The notes beneath the pieces were generated by a model. The model did no database searches. It saw only the letters and a program-made list of their open reading frames with translations, and was not told the DNA's origin. Both the position numbers and the translations under genes were made by a program. Positions 1 to 8,391 of a stretch of DNA of 64,000 bases are shown here, one piece after another. This DNA comes from Streptomyces sp. BK239. GTDB taxonomy: Bacteria > Actinomycetota > Actinomycetes > Streptomycetales > Streptomycetaceae. The stretch lies in assembly GCF_004217285.1 (NCBI RefSeq), contig NZ_SHKS01000002.1, positions 310,001 through 374,000 of the forward strand, in the 5' to 3' direction. The stretch's first letter is position 1; every line of letters starts with the position of its first letter.

Positions 1-452
1 GACGCGGGCGGCGCGGGCGCCGCTGCCCGCTCAGGCGACCGCGGCCCGCCCCTCCCACCGCGCGTCCTGACGCCCGCCCGGTCCGGCCTGACCCGTCGTC
101 GGCACGATCAGCCCGCTGCCCGGCGAGCACAACCCGTCCGGCGCACGGCTGACCTTCTCCTCACCGGCGGGCGACCCGTGGAACGGGCCGGTTCCGCCGC
201 GCGAGCAGTGATCGCCGACCGTGGCCGGGCGGGTGGAGCTCTCTGGCTGGACTGCTGCCTCTGGGTCCTCGCGGACCGGATGAACGACACATCGTAGTCG
301 AGACGACGGAGTCGGCGGGCACGCTCGGAGCCGATCGGTGGCCCGCGACGCCGAATCACCGCCCGTGGTCACAGGGCGAGTTCACCTGCCGACTCGCGGT
401 GAGCGGCGGGGCCGCGGAGGCGCTCGCGGGAGGGGCCCGGCTGCTGAGGCCG
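1..452. other. no recognisable gene
   Basis: Short open frames exist on both strands but their products are arginine/proline-rich, match no family I know and lack a convincing ribosome binding site. Nothing can be supported here beyond the end of the neighbouring minus-strand gene at 453. Confidence 0.4.
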
Positions 453-872
453 TCAGGCCTCCGCCACCTCGCCGTAGAGCTGGGACAGTTCGGGGACGCC
501 GTTCGCCGCCCATTCGTGGCCGGCCGCCACGACGTCGAACTCACGGCCGGACGCCAGCCGTACGAGGGGGCGGCCGCCCGGCCAGACCTGCCACTGCGCG
601 CCGGGGACGGTCCGCACGGTCACCGTGCCGAGGTAGAGCCCTGCGTCGTTGCCGAGCCACGGGAGGATCTCCTCGTCGTCGCGCCAGCGCGGCACCAACT
701 GGTCAAGGGCCTCCAGGGAGCGCGCGGAGTCGTCGAGGAGGACGCCTTCCCGGGCGGCCAGGGAGCGCAGCAGGTCGCATTCGGAGAGCAGTTCGGCGAT
801 CCCCTCGGGGTCGGCCGCCGGCGTCGTCTCACCCTGCTTCTTGCGCCTGATGCCCAGGAACGGGATGTTCAT
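453..872 (-). CDS. conserved hypothetical protein (DUF6278-like)
   Basis: This 139-residue soluble protein has no signal peptide or membrane segment. It starts with a basic tip (MNIPFLGIRRKKQ), followed by an acidic helical part and a C-terminal part rich in short strands (around residues 75-125, with WLGNDAGLYLG and ASGREFDVV). It resembles a small Streptomyces family that I recall as DUF6278, whose function is unknown. It is transcribed in the same direction as xthA, from which it is separated by about 95 bp. The ATG at 872 is the only sensible start. The family name is from memory and no function can be inferred. Confidence 0.7.
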   Translation of the reverse strand: MNIPFLGIRRKKQGETTPAADPEGIAELLSECDLLRSLAAREGVLLDDSARSLEALDQLVPRWRDDEEILPWLGNDAGLYLGTVTVRTVPGAQWQVWPGGRPLVRLASGREFDVVAAGHEWAANGVPELSQLYGEVAEA

Positions 873-968
873 GGCCTCAGAGTGACATTCACACCGATGT
901 GCGCACCATAGGGGCGCGCGGGCGACCGGGCCGGGCCGGCCCCCCGTCGCCGCGCGCCGCCGCTCCGC

Positions 969-1748
969 TCACACCTCCAGGTCGACGACGACCGGCGCGT
1001 GGTCCGAGGCGCCCTTGCCCTTGCGCTCCTCGCGGTCGACGTAGGCGTCCTTCACGGCCTTGGCGAACGGCTCGTTGCCGTAGACCAGGTCGATGCGCAT
1101 GCCCCGGTTCTTGGGGAAGCAGAGCTGGCGGTAGTCCCAGTACGTGAACGGGTGCTCGTACTTCAGGGGGCGCGGGACGACGTCGGACAGGCCGGACTCG
1201 CGCAGCGCGGCGAGGGCGGCGCGCTCGGCGGGCGTGACGTGCGTGGAGCCCTCGAAGGCAGCCGGGTCGAAGACGTCGTCGTCGGTCGGCGCCACGTTGT
1301 AGTCGCCCAGCACGGCGAAGGGGCGGCCGCCGCCCGCGTCCCCGGCGGTCGCGGCCTTGAGTGCCTCGAACCACTGGAGCTTGTAGGCGTAGTGCGGGTG
1401 GTCAACCTCGCGGCCGTTGGGCACGTACACCGACCAGACGCGGACCGGGCCGCAGGTCGCGGAGATCGCGCGGGGCTCGAAAGCGCCCTCGTAGCCCGGG
1501 TCGCCGGGCAGGCCCTTGACGACGTCCTCCAGGCCGGCCCGGGAGATCACCGCCACGCCGTTCCACCGGCCGGTGGCGTGCACCGCCGCCTCGTAGCCCA
1601 GCTCGCGCAGCTGGTCGAACGGGAACTGCTCCTCGGCGACCTTGGCCTCCTGGAGGCACAGCACGTCCGTGCCGCTGCTCTCCAGCCAGGCCAGGAGCCT
1701 CGGAAGGCGGGCGGTGATCGAGTTGACGTTCCAGGTCGCGATGCGCAT
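969..1748 (-). CDS. xthA: exodeoxyribonuclease III
   Basis: The 259-residue protein has the normal length of the ExoIII/AP-endonuclease family, cytosolic Mg-dependent enzymes that cut at abasic sites and digest 3' ends in base-excision repair. Family landmarks appear in order: the N-terminal strand MRIATWNVNS with the metal-binding Asn, LCLQEAK with the metal-ligand Glu (about residue 34), the GDYNVAP loop with the catalytic Asp-Asn pair, and the C-terminal SDHAPVVVDL with the Asp-His catalytic pair. It lies between two unrelated minus-strand genes, only about 30 bp from the hydrolase gene upstream, so it could be co-transcribed with it. It belongs to the housekeeping-like flank outside the island. 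Confidence 0.95.
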   Translation of the reverse strand: MRIATWNVNSITARLPRLLAWLESSGTDVLCLQEAKVAEEQFPFDQLRELGYEAAVHATGRWNGVAVISRAGLEDVVKGLPGDPGYEGAFEPRAISATCGPVRVWSVYVPNGREVDHPHYAYKLQWFEALKAATAGDAGGGRPFAVLGDYNVAPTDDDVFDPAAFEGSTHVTPAERAALAALRESGLSDVVPRPLKYEHPFTYWDYRQLCFPKNRGMRIDLVYGNEPFAKAVKDAYVDREERKGKGASDHAPVVVDLEV

Positions 1749-1778
1749 GCCTCACAACCTACCGGGCGGCACTGACAC

Positions 1779-2432
1779 TCACAGAGACGTGCTCTCCCCC
1801 GGCGCCAGCCGCCGGTGCTCCGCGCCGCCGAGGGCCCCGATCTGGTTGTCGTAGATGGGACGGGCGAGGTCGGTGAGGAGCGCGTCGTGGATGTCGTAGG
1901 CGCGCTGCGGCTTCACCTCGCGGACGTAGTCGATGACTTCGGAGATCTTGCTCCAGGGGGCCATGACGGGGAGCATCAGCGTCTCCACGGCGGTGCCGGG
2001 GACGGTGAGCGCGTCGCCGGGGTGGAAGACGCGGCCGCCGTCGATCAGATAGCCGACGTTGGTGATGCGCGGCAGGTCGGGGTGGATGACGGCGTGCAGT
2101 TCGCCGTGGACCTGGACGTCGAACCCCGCGGCGGTGAAGGCGTCGCCGTGGCCGACGGTGTGGACGCGGCCCGGGTAGGCGGCGGAGAGCCGCTCCGCGA
2201 CCGAGCGCAGCGTCCACAGTTCGGTGCCCGGGTCGGCGTCCAGCGCGGCCCGCAGCCGCCCCTCGTCGAAGTGGTCGGGGTGCTCGTGCGTGACCAGGAT
2301 CGCGTCGGCGCCCTCGGCCGCGTCGGGCTCGCTGAACCCGCCCGGGTCCAGGACGAGCGTGCGCCCCTCCTTCTCCAGACGGACGCAGGCGTGCGACTTC
2401 TTCGTGAGCTTCGTGGTCGTCATGTCCTCCAT
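1779..2432 (-). CDS. metallo-beta-lactamase-fold hydrolase (UPF0173-like)
   Basis: A single-domain MBL-fold protein of about 217 residues. The metal-binding HxHxDH motif is present as THEHPDH, and later ligands fit the HPGDAL segment and the DIHDAL segment near the C-terminus. The N-terminus (KLTKKSHACVRLE) is typical of the UPF0173/UlaG-like group, cytosolic metal-dependent hydrolases with mostly unknown substrates. ATG codons at 2432 and 2423 are both possible. I chose 2432 because GGAAGG lies four bases upstream, while the GGAGG before 2423 is only two bases away. It is separated by about 30 bp from pcaL upstream, which suggests one transcript. Confidence 0.85.
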   Translation of the reverse strand: MEDMTTTKLTKKSHACVRLEKEGRTLVLDPGGFSEPDAAEGADAILVTHEHPDHFDEGRLRAALDADPGTELWTLRSVAERLSAAYPGRVHTVGHGDAFTAAGFDVQVHGELHAVIHPDLPRITNVGYLIDGGRVFHPGDALTVPGTAVETLMLPVMAPWSKISEVIDYVREVKPQRAYDIHDALLTDLARPIYDNQIGALGGAEHRRLAPGESTSL

Positions 2433-2461
2433 CCTGCCTTCCGGGGCGCGGGGAACGACGC

Positions 2462-3766
2462 TCACTCGGTGGGCGTGGTCTCCTCCTGGATGACCTGCTG
2501 GGCCACCCGGAAGGCGCTGTTCGCCGCCGGTACGCCGCAGTACACGGCGGCCTGGAGCAGAACTTCCTTGATCTCGTCGGGGGTGAGGCCGTTGCGCAGG
2601 GCGGCACGGGTGTGGAACGCGAGCTCCTCCAGGTGGCCGCCGGCGACGAGCGCGGTGAGGGTGACGCAGGAGCGGGAGCGCCGGTCGAGGCCGGGCCGGT
2701 CCCAGATCTCACCCCAGGCGTAGCGGGTGACGAAGTCCTGGAAGTCGCCGGAGAAGTCGTCGGCCTGCGACAGCGCCCGGTCGACGTGGGCGTCGCCGAG
2801 CACCTCCCGGCGCACCTTCAGTCCCGCGTCGTAGGGGTCGGGGCGGCTCATGACCTGCGGCGGCTCGACGAGGCCGGCGGGCGCGATCTCGGCGACGGGG
2901 GCGGTCGCCGGCGGGGGCGTGGCGCCGGCCGGCTTGAGGGAGACGCCGGGGACGGCGGTCTGGCCGGTGCTGTGGTCGTGGGTGGGCTGCCAGGCGGTGG
3001 AGAAGTGCCGCACCAGCAGGTCGGTGACGGCCGCCGGCTGCTCCACCGGCACCAGGTGCGAGGCGCCGGGTACGACGGCGAGGCGGGCGTCCGGGATGCC
3101 GGCGACCAGGGTGCGCGCCTCGGCGGGGCCGGTGACCTGGTCGTCGGAGCCGACGAGGACCAGCGTCGGCACGCCGACGAGCCCGAGTTCGGCGCGCACG
3201 TCGAACGCGGCGAGCGCCTCGCAGGCGCCGATGTAGCAGCCGGGGTCGGTGGTGCGCACCATCTGCACCGCCCAGTCGGTGATGGCGGGCTGCGCGGCGG
3301 CGAAGCCGCTGGTGAACCAGCGGTCGGGTGAGCTGCGGGCGATGGGGTCGAGGCCGTTGGTCCGCACGATCACGCCGCGCTGCCGGAACTCGTCCGCCGT
3401 GCCGAACCGCGGGGAGGCGGCGATCAGGGCGAGCGAGGCGACGCGTTCGGGGTGGCGCAGCGCCAGCTCGACGCCGACCGCGCCGCCGAGCGCGCAGCCG
3501 GCGTAGCCGAAGCGCTGCACGCCGAGCGCGTCGAGCGTGGCGAGCAGCCGCGCGGCGAGGTCGGCGACGGAGCCCGCGGGGTAAGCGGGGGCGCCGCCGT
3601 GTCCGGGCAGGTCGTAACGGAAGATCCGCCACTGCCGCGCCAGCTCGGGGACCTGCCGGTCCCACATGTGCCATGTGGTGCCCAGTGAGGGACCCAGGAT
3701 CAGGACCGGAGCGTCTTCTGGCCCGTCAAAGCGGTATTGCAGGGTGTTCGGGGGTGTCTCACTCAC
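2462..3766 (-). CDS. pcaL: 3-oxoadipate enol-lactonase / 4-carboxymuconolactone decarboxylase fusion
   Basis: This 434-residue fusion carries out two consecutive steps of the beta-ketoadipate branch of protocatechuate degradation. Residues 1-260 are an alpha/beta hydrolase (PcaD type), with the late acid in GSDDQVT and the catalytic His in GASHLVP. A proline/alanine linker follows, and about residues 310-434 are a carboxymuconolactone decarboxylase domain (HTRAALRNGL, LLQAAVYCG). The GTG at 3766 fits the conserved start; the open frame upstream is not conserved-looking. The nucleophile elbow reads G-C-A-L-G-G, so the position of the usual Ser appears to be Ala. In Streptomyces pcaL normally closes a pca operon. 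Here its upstream neighbour is a broken transposase and no other pca gene is in the window. Confidence 0.9.
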   Translation of the reverse strand: MSETPPNTLQYRFDGPEDAPVLILGPSLGTTWHMWDRQVPELARQWRIFRYDLPGHGGAPAYPAGSVADLAARLLATLDALGVQRFGYAGCALGGAVGVELALRHPERVASLALIAASPRFGTADEFRQRGVIVRTNGLDPIARSSPDRWFTSGFAAAQPAITDWAVQMVRTTDPGCYIGACEALAAFDVRAELGLVGVPTLVLVGSDDQVTGPAEARTLVAGIPDARLAVVPGASHLVPVEQPAAVTDLLVRHFSTAWQPTHDHSTGQTAVPGVSLKPAGATPPPATAPVAEIAPAGLVEPPQVMSRPDPYDAGLKVRREVLGDAHVDRALSQADDFSGDFQDFVTRYAWGEIWDRPGLDRRSRSCVTLTALVAGGHLEELAFHTRAALRNGLTPDEIKEVLLQAAVYCGVPAANSAFRVAQQVIQEETTPTE

Positions 3767-3798
3767 GCCCCAGACCTTCTCACGTCTCACGGACGCCC

Positions 3799-4400
3799 CT
3801 ATAACGCAGGGGCGTGGACAACCGGTCTGACCAAGTTGAAGACCTCGCGGGCGGCATATCGCTTGAGGCATCGGATGATCTCACGTGGGGCCTTGCCCTC
3901 CTGGGTGCGGCGTTCGTGGTACGCCTGGGTGCGCGGGTCTTGGCGCAGGCGGGTGAAGACGATGCGGTGCTGGGCGGCGTTGGCCTGGCGGTCGCCGCCG
4001 TGGTTGAGCCGGCGCGTGCTCCGCCGGCCCGGGGGGTACTCGATGGGGCTGACTCCGCAAAGGGCAGCAAAGGACGCCTCGGTGTTCAGTCGCTCGGGGT
4101 TGTCTCCGATGGTGATCAGGAGAGTGACGGCGCTGTCCGGGCCGATGCCCACCTGTTCGAGTAGCTGTGGGGCGTGGCGTTCGACGAGCCGGGTCACGCG
4201 CTGGTTCAGCTCATCGATCTGCCCGGTGAGCTGCTCGATGCGCTCGGCGAGCATGCGCAACGTCAAGTGGGTGGCCTGGGCCACCGCGTCCTCGTCTCCC
4301 CCACCGTCGGGTGGGCCGAGGCGCGCGCAGGTGCGGAACAGCTCGCGGTTGCCCAAGCTGGACAGCTGTTCACGCAGGACGGGCTCGGCTCCACTGTCTC
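3799..4400 (-). pseudogene. IS110-family transposase, C-terminal remnant
   Basis: The minus-strand frame from about 4400 to 3799 reads as the last ~190 residues of an IS110/IS116/IS902 transposase: the LREQLSSLGNRELFRTCARL region, a coiled-coil linker with ERIEQLTGQIDELNQRV, and the transposase_20 domain (VGIGPDSAVTLL, FAALCGVSPIEYPPGR, LNHGGDRQAN, YHERRTQEGK). The N-terminal RuvC-like DEDD catalytic domain is missing; the sequence further upstream in this frame is unrelated. No terminal repeats are visible, as expected for this family. It marks an old insertion or rearrangement at the left edge of the island and separates pcaL from its usual partners. Confidence 0.88.
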
Positions 4401-5103
4401 GAGCACAACCGCATAACCCGACCGCTACGGAAGACTTCGTCCGAACCGGTAGTGAACCTGCTCTGTACGGGTAACGACGCGTTGACTCCTCGTCCACCCG
4501 TGACCGGCATTGACGGACAGCCGAGCGGGGGCGCCACACCGGCTGTCCCGTTCGCGCCGCTCTGCACATCGGCCTCTGTGTCTGCAAGACTCGGCGCGAC
4601 CGTCACGCCGCTATTCGCGTTGCAGAGCTTCCGGTCCGGCACCACCTCATGTTCCGACCAGGACTACAGCGAGCTGTGTCTCGATCTACGCCGACTTCGC
4701 TGCGCGGACGGCCGTGACGCCCGCGCTGCCATACTCCATGTTCGCGCTCGGCTCCGGTGCGCACTGCCATCTGGAGGCGATCGGCTATGCCCTCGGAGCC
4801 CTCAAGTACGATCGCCTAGCCATCGAACTGATCACTGAGAGCAGCGTTCCTCGTCCACTTCAGCACTGACCACCCGGTCGCGGGCTGGGGACAAGGTTCG
4901 CCATCCGCAACCCCGAGTGCCAGGGCGCGCACGAGAATGGGCTGCGGCTCTGGCCGTCCCCCGGTGCCTTGGGGCTCCAGGAGTCTGCCATGACAACACG
5001 GGCCCCGAACGACACCGGGGGCATTGTGCCAACGATGTGGTGGGACGACGGTAACGGCACCGCGATCTTGCCCCATGTGACACATGCGTTCGCATGTCTG
5101 GCA
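4401..5103. other. gene-poor stretch at the left island edge
   Basis: No gene is supported. The plus-strand frame ending at 4869 has a C-terminal ~60 residues (ending ALKYDRLAIELITESSVPRP) with coding-like composition, but I cannot assign it to a family and it has no convincing start. It may be a decayed fragment linked to the IS110 remnant. The rest looks non-coding up to the promoter region of the sensor kinase. Confidence 0.4.
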
Positions 5104-5117
5104 GGGCCGTTCGGGCA
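5104..5117. promoter_or_regulatory. candidate DevR/OsdR box (imperfect)
   Basis: GGGCC-GTTC-GGGCA matches the island palindrome GGGCC-N4-GGCCC at 12 of 14 positions and lies 45 bp before the sensor kinase start, the place expected for feedback control. Weaker than most of the other sites. Confidence 0.4.
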
Positions 5118-5161
5118 TGATGGGGAGGGTGCTGGGAGGCACCTTTCTGGAGGGAGCAGGA

Positions 5162-6901
5162 ATGGCGGAGAGTCCGGCGCAGGGGCGGAAGGGCGGTCCG
5201 GCGGCGCCCCAGTTGCGGCTGGACGAGCTGCTGGAGGGCCTGCAAGCACAGGTCGAACAGGTCCGCGCGACCCGGGACCGGGTGCACACGCTGCTGGACG
5301 CGGTCCTCTCCATCGGCACCGATCTGGATCTCGACGTGGTGCTGCGCCGGATCACCGAGTCCGCCGTAACCCTGGTGGACGCCCAGTACGGGGCCCTGGG
5401 AGTGCTCGGCGAAGAGGGGAAGATCCGGCAGTTCATCACGGTCGGCATGGACGAGAGCACCATCGAGGAGATCGGGCACTATCCCGAGGGCAAGGGCATC
5501 CTCGGGCTGCTGATCCGCGAACCGGAGCCGCTGCGCCTGGCCGACCTGGGCCGCCATCACGACTCCGTCGGCTTCCCCGCCGGGCATCCGCCGATGACCA
5601 CGTTCCTGGGGGCGCCGGTGCGCGTGCGCGACCAGGTCTTCGGCAACCTGTACCTGACCGACAAGCGCGGCGGGGCGGAGTTCGACGACGATGACGAGGC
5701 GGTACTGCGCACGCTGGCGGCCGCGGCCGGCGTCGCGATCGACAACGCCCGCCTGTACGAGGACTCCCGCCGCCGGGAGCAGTGGCTGGCGGCGAGCAGC
5801 GACCTGACCCGCAGCCTGCTGTCGGGCACCGACCCGGACCAGGTGCTGTACAAGGTCGCCTCGACCGTCAGGGCTCTGTCCGGAGCGGACCTGGTGACGC
5901 TGGCGGTGCCGTTCGACGGCGGCGACGAGCTGGTGATCGACGCCGCCGACGGTGAAGGTGCCGAGCAGGTCCAAGGGCTGGTACTGCCGGCCACCACGCT
6001 GGCCGCGAAGGTCTACCAATCCAACGAGCGGATCACCAGCAGTGCGCTGTCCGACGAACCGCAGGCCGGGGGCGGCTCCGCGGCCAAGATCGGCCTGGGG
6101 CCCGGATTCCTGCTTCCCCTGGGCGGCGGCGAGCACGTGCGCGGGGTTTTGCAGGTCGCCAACCTGCATGGCGGCAGAGAGTTCTCCGAGGCCACCATGG
6201 CCATGATCAGCAGTTTCGCCGACCAGGCCGCACTGGCCCTGGAGATCGCCGAACACCGGCGCGAGGCCGACCACCTGCTGGTCCTGACCGACCGCGACCG
6301 CATCGCCCGCGACCTGCACGACCTGGCCATCCAGCGCCTGTTCGCCTCCGGGCTCACTCTGAACTCGGTGCTCGGCCGCATCTCCGACCGGCCCCAGGTG
6401 GCCGAGCGGGTCCAGCGAGTGGTGGACGACCTCGACGACACCATCAAGACCGTGCGAGGCACGATCTACGCACTGCGCGAGCGCGACCGTGCCGACAGCC
6501 GCGGCGGTCTGCGCGGGAGGCTGCTGGCCGAGACGGACCAGGCCGCCGCCGTACTCGGGTTCACCCCCGCCCTGCGCATGACCGGTCTGCTGGACACCGT
6601 CGTGCCCGCCGACCATGCCGAGCACCTGCTGGCGGTGCTGCGCGAGACGCTTTCGAACACCGCCCGGCACGCACACGCCACCGCCGTCGAGGTCACGGCC
6701 GAGACGGACGGCACTCGGCTCCACCTGCGCGTCGCCGACAACGGCACGGGCGTCGACCCGGCCGTCGCCCGCCGCAGCGGCCTGGACAACCTCCGCCGGC
6801 GCGCCACCGACCTCGGGGGCAGCTTCACTCTCGAGCCGAACGAGCCCACCGGCACCATCGTGGAATGGACGGTGCCCCTCTCCGTACAGCCGGAAGCCTG
6901 A
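5162..6901 (+). CDS. osdK: GAF-GAF sensor histidine kinase (DosS/DevS/OsdK-like)
   Basis: A 579-residue cytosolic kinase without membrane segments. GAF-A spans about 45-200, GAF-B about 220-365, a HisKA_3 dimerisation domain carries RDRIARDLHD with the phospho-acceptor His386, and a HATPase_c domain (about 480-575) has DNGTGV and SGLDNL. In DosS the GAF-A haem is bound by a His in a HHPPM segment; here the equivalent GHPPM carries His142, so haem-based O2/NO/CO or redox sensing is likely. The ATG at 5162 has a good GGAGGGAGCAGG site; the in-frame ATGs upstream look unconserved. The expected partner is the DevR-type regulator at 21442-22134, 14.5 kb away. The name is by analogy with S. coelicolor. 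Confidence 0.9.
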   Translation: MAESPAQGRKGGPAAPQLRLDELLEGLQAQVEQVRATRDRVHTLLDAVLSIGTDLDLDVVLRRITESAVTLVDAQYGALGVLGEEGKIRQFITVGMDESTIEEIGHYPEGKGILGLLIREPEPLRLADLGRHHDSVGFPAGHPPMTTFLGAPVRVRDQVFGNLYLTDKRGGAEFDDDDEAVLRTLAAAAGVAIDNARLYEDSRRREQWLAASSDLTRSLLSGTDPDQVLYKVASTVRALSGADLVTLAVPFDGGDELVIDAADGEGAEQVQGLVLPATTLAAKVYQSNERITSSALSDEPQAGGGSAAKIGLGPGFLLPLGGGEHVRGVLQVANLHGGREFSEATMAMISSFADQAALALEIAEHRREADHLLVLTDRDRIARDLHDLAIQRLFASGLTLNSVLGRISDRPQVAERVQRVVDDLDDTIKTVRGTIYALRERDRADSRGGLRGRLLAETDQAAAVLGFTPALRMTGLLDTVVPADHAEHLLAVLRETLSNTARHAHATAVEVTAETDGTRLHLRVADNGTGVDPAVARRSGLDNLRRRATDLGGSFTLEPNEPTGTIVEWTVPLSVQPEA

Positions 6902-6934
6902 TCCCTGTGAATCGCCGTCTCTTGAGGAGCCTTC

Positions 6935-6948
6935 GGGCCGTTGGGCCC
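6935..6948. promoter_or_regulatory. candidate DevR/OsdR box (exact)
   Basis: GGGCC-GTTG-GGCCC, identical to the box in front of pflB (34023-34036). It lies just after the kinase gene and about 235 bp before the remains of a DASS permease gene, so its former target is probably dead. Confidence 0.55.
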
Positions 6949-7182
6949 AGCAGTTGAGGCCGAACGCCCGATCCCTGCAGCGCTCCCGTCTCCGCTCGTG
7001 GAGGGGACTCGCCCCGCCTTCGCCTCAGCGCGTCGGAGCGGGGTCGAGCCCTGCACAGGGTGTGGGAGACGAAATTCTTCAACACGGTGGAAGCCCGCGC
7101 CGACGGAACGTCGCAGGGCGGTGGAAGTACGCGGCCGCAGCAAGGGCCGTCACGGTCGGGGCGCCACGACGTCTGGGCGGCG

Positions 7183-7403
7183 ATGAAGTGGATCACTCCG
7201 GTGGCGGTCGGCCTGATCGTGTACGCGCTGCCGCAACCGGACGGGATCAAGTCCGGCGGCTGGGCGGTCCTGGCCATTTTCACCGGCACCGTGCTCGGCC
7301 TGATCGTGCAGCCGCTGCCGCTGCCGCTCGGCGGTCGCATTGGTCGGCCTCACGGTCACCATGATCACCGGCACGTTGAAACCGGACTTTGCGCTCGGCG
7401 GTG
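7183..7403 (+). pseudogene. DASS-family (SLC13) permease, 5' remnant
   Basis: Starting from ATG 7183 the translation MKWITPVAVGLIVYALPQP, then GWAVLAIFTGTVLGLIVQPLPL, is the N-terminus of a divalent anion:Na+ symporter (SLC13/CitT group): the cytoplasmic start and first hydrophobic helix. Near 7331 the reading frame moves; in the next frame the family sequence continues as AVALVGLTVTMITGTL and KPDFALGG, as expected from loss of two bases. The similarity stops at about 7403, where a narG fragment on the opposite strand begins. Only about 70 of roughly 480 residues remain, so it cannot be functional. Confidence 0.75.
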
Positions 7404-7595
7404 GGTGGAGCGCACCACCTTGTCATGCGACCAGCGGTCACGGTAAAACTCGTCCGCCTGGCGCCCGCCCTTTCGGTGCAGCGTGCGCAGATCCTCAGAG
7501 ACCTCAGCCCGGGTGAAGAACCGGCGGCTGCGCACCAGCGCCTCCGCCAGCTCGCCGTCCATGCCCGCCCGTGCCTGGCTGGTTTCCGTGCCCAC
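7401..7595 (-). pseudogene. narG: nitrate reductase alpha subunit, 5' remnant
   Basis: Read on the minus strand from GTG 7595 (or ATG 7562), the frame gives LVRSRRFFTRAEVSEDLR and then FYRDRWSHDKVVRSTH, the start of a NarG just like residues 21-64 of the intact NarG at 13122. The match ends exactly after the conserved His that begins the Fe-S motif; the expected GVNCTGSC is replaced by unrelated sequence, because the break abuts the permease remnant. It differs clearly from the intact copy (LVRSRRFFTRAEVSEDL against LAARRLLTRREVSADG), so it comes from another nar operon rather than a recent duplication. Confidence 0.82.
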
Positions 7596-7824
7596 CGTGC
7601 CACTCCGTCCCGGGCGTGCTGGCCCGTTCGAGTCGTGATCGAGTCTGGCCGCACACGACTCTACGACCGCATTCCCCCGAAAGGTCAACAGCCGCACCAC
7701 ACCTACGCAAAACAGGGCACGTGGAGATCGTCTGCGTACGAAGCGGTCACCCGGGCTCCGCAGCACTATGCCGGGAGATGCGAACCAACGGGCAGCCCGG
7801 CCGTGCCGATAGTGCGGTGCACAG

Positions 7825-7860
7825 GCGGCCCACCGCCGGATCTGTCTGGCGGTGGGCCGC
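7825..7860 (-). terminator. transcription terminator hairpin
   Basis: A perfect 13-bp inverted repeat (GCGGCCCACCGCC and its complement) with a 10-base loop starts 11 bp after the stop codon of the minus-strand hemerythrin gene. It has no T-run, which is common in Streptomyces. Confidence 0.75.
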
Positions 7861-7870
7861 GAGTGAGCGG

Positions 7871-8344
7871 TCAGGCAGCCGGCCGGGACAAAGCCCTGCC
7901 TGCCTCTGCGCGAACCTTCTCGACTGCTTCCCACTGCTCGGTGTCGAGGTTGGCGAGCGCGGCCGGGAAGACGCCGTCCTGTTCCTTGAGTATGTGCTCG
8001 CGCAGCAGAGCGAGGGTCTCGATGAGCCGGTCCGGCCAGGTGGGGTCGGTCAGGAACGGTCCGTCCGCCTCAGCCAGCACCGCTTCGATCCGGCGGTGCT
8101 CGTCCTCCAGCGCGGCGATCTGTTCGGGGAACTCCCCGGCCAGGGCCGGGAACAGTCCGTGCTCCTCCACGCGGGTGTGTGGGCCGAGCACGGAGGTGAT
8201 CTCGCGGGCGAGTTCGGCCATCCGGGCGATCGCGCCGTCACGCCGGGCGTCGCGTATGTGGCTGATGAGGGTCACGACCCTGTCGTGTTCCTGGGTCAGC
8301 TCGTCGATGGTCTCCAGCGCCTGGCAGCCGCAGTATTCGCACAC
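7871..8344 (-). CDS. hemerythrin-domain protein
   Basis: This 157-residue protein starts with a cysteine motif (CEYCGCQ) followed by a four-helix HHE domain. The di-iron ligands fit QEHD (about residue 19), THTR/EEHG in the middle, LEDEHRRIE, and LREHILKEQ near residue 125. Such proteins bind O2 or NO, or act in repair of di-iron and Fe-S centres. The GTG at 8344, with GGGAGAGG upstream, places the Cys motif at the extreme N-terminus as usual in actinobacteria. It lies 47 bp after narK on the same strand and probably forms an operon with it, linking NO/O2 handling to nitrate transport. A terminator follows directly. Confidence 0.88.
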   Translation of the reverse strand: MCEYCGCQALETIDELTQEHDRVVTLISHIRDARRDGAIARMAELAREITSVLGPHTRVEEHGLFPALAGEFPEQIAALEDEHRRIEAVLAEADGPFLTDPTWPDRLIETLALLREHILKEQDGVFPAALANLDTEQWEAVEKVRAEAGRALSRPAA

Positions 8345-8391
8345 CGCTGCCTCTCCCTTCCTGTTCGGTCTGTGGTTCTCGGCTGCTGGTG

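Noticed and set aside
928..942. Box-like GGGCC and GGCCC near xthA
   Set aside because: Arms are five bases apart rather than four, and the site lies in the stop-side gap of a housekeeping gene; expected by chance in GC-rich DNA.
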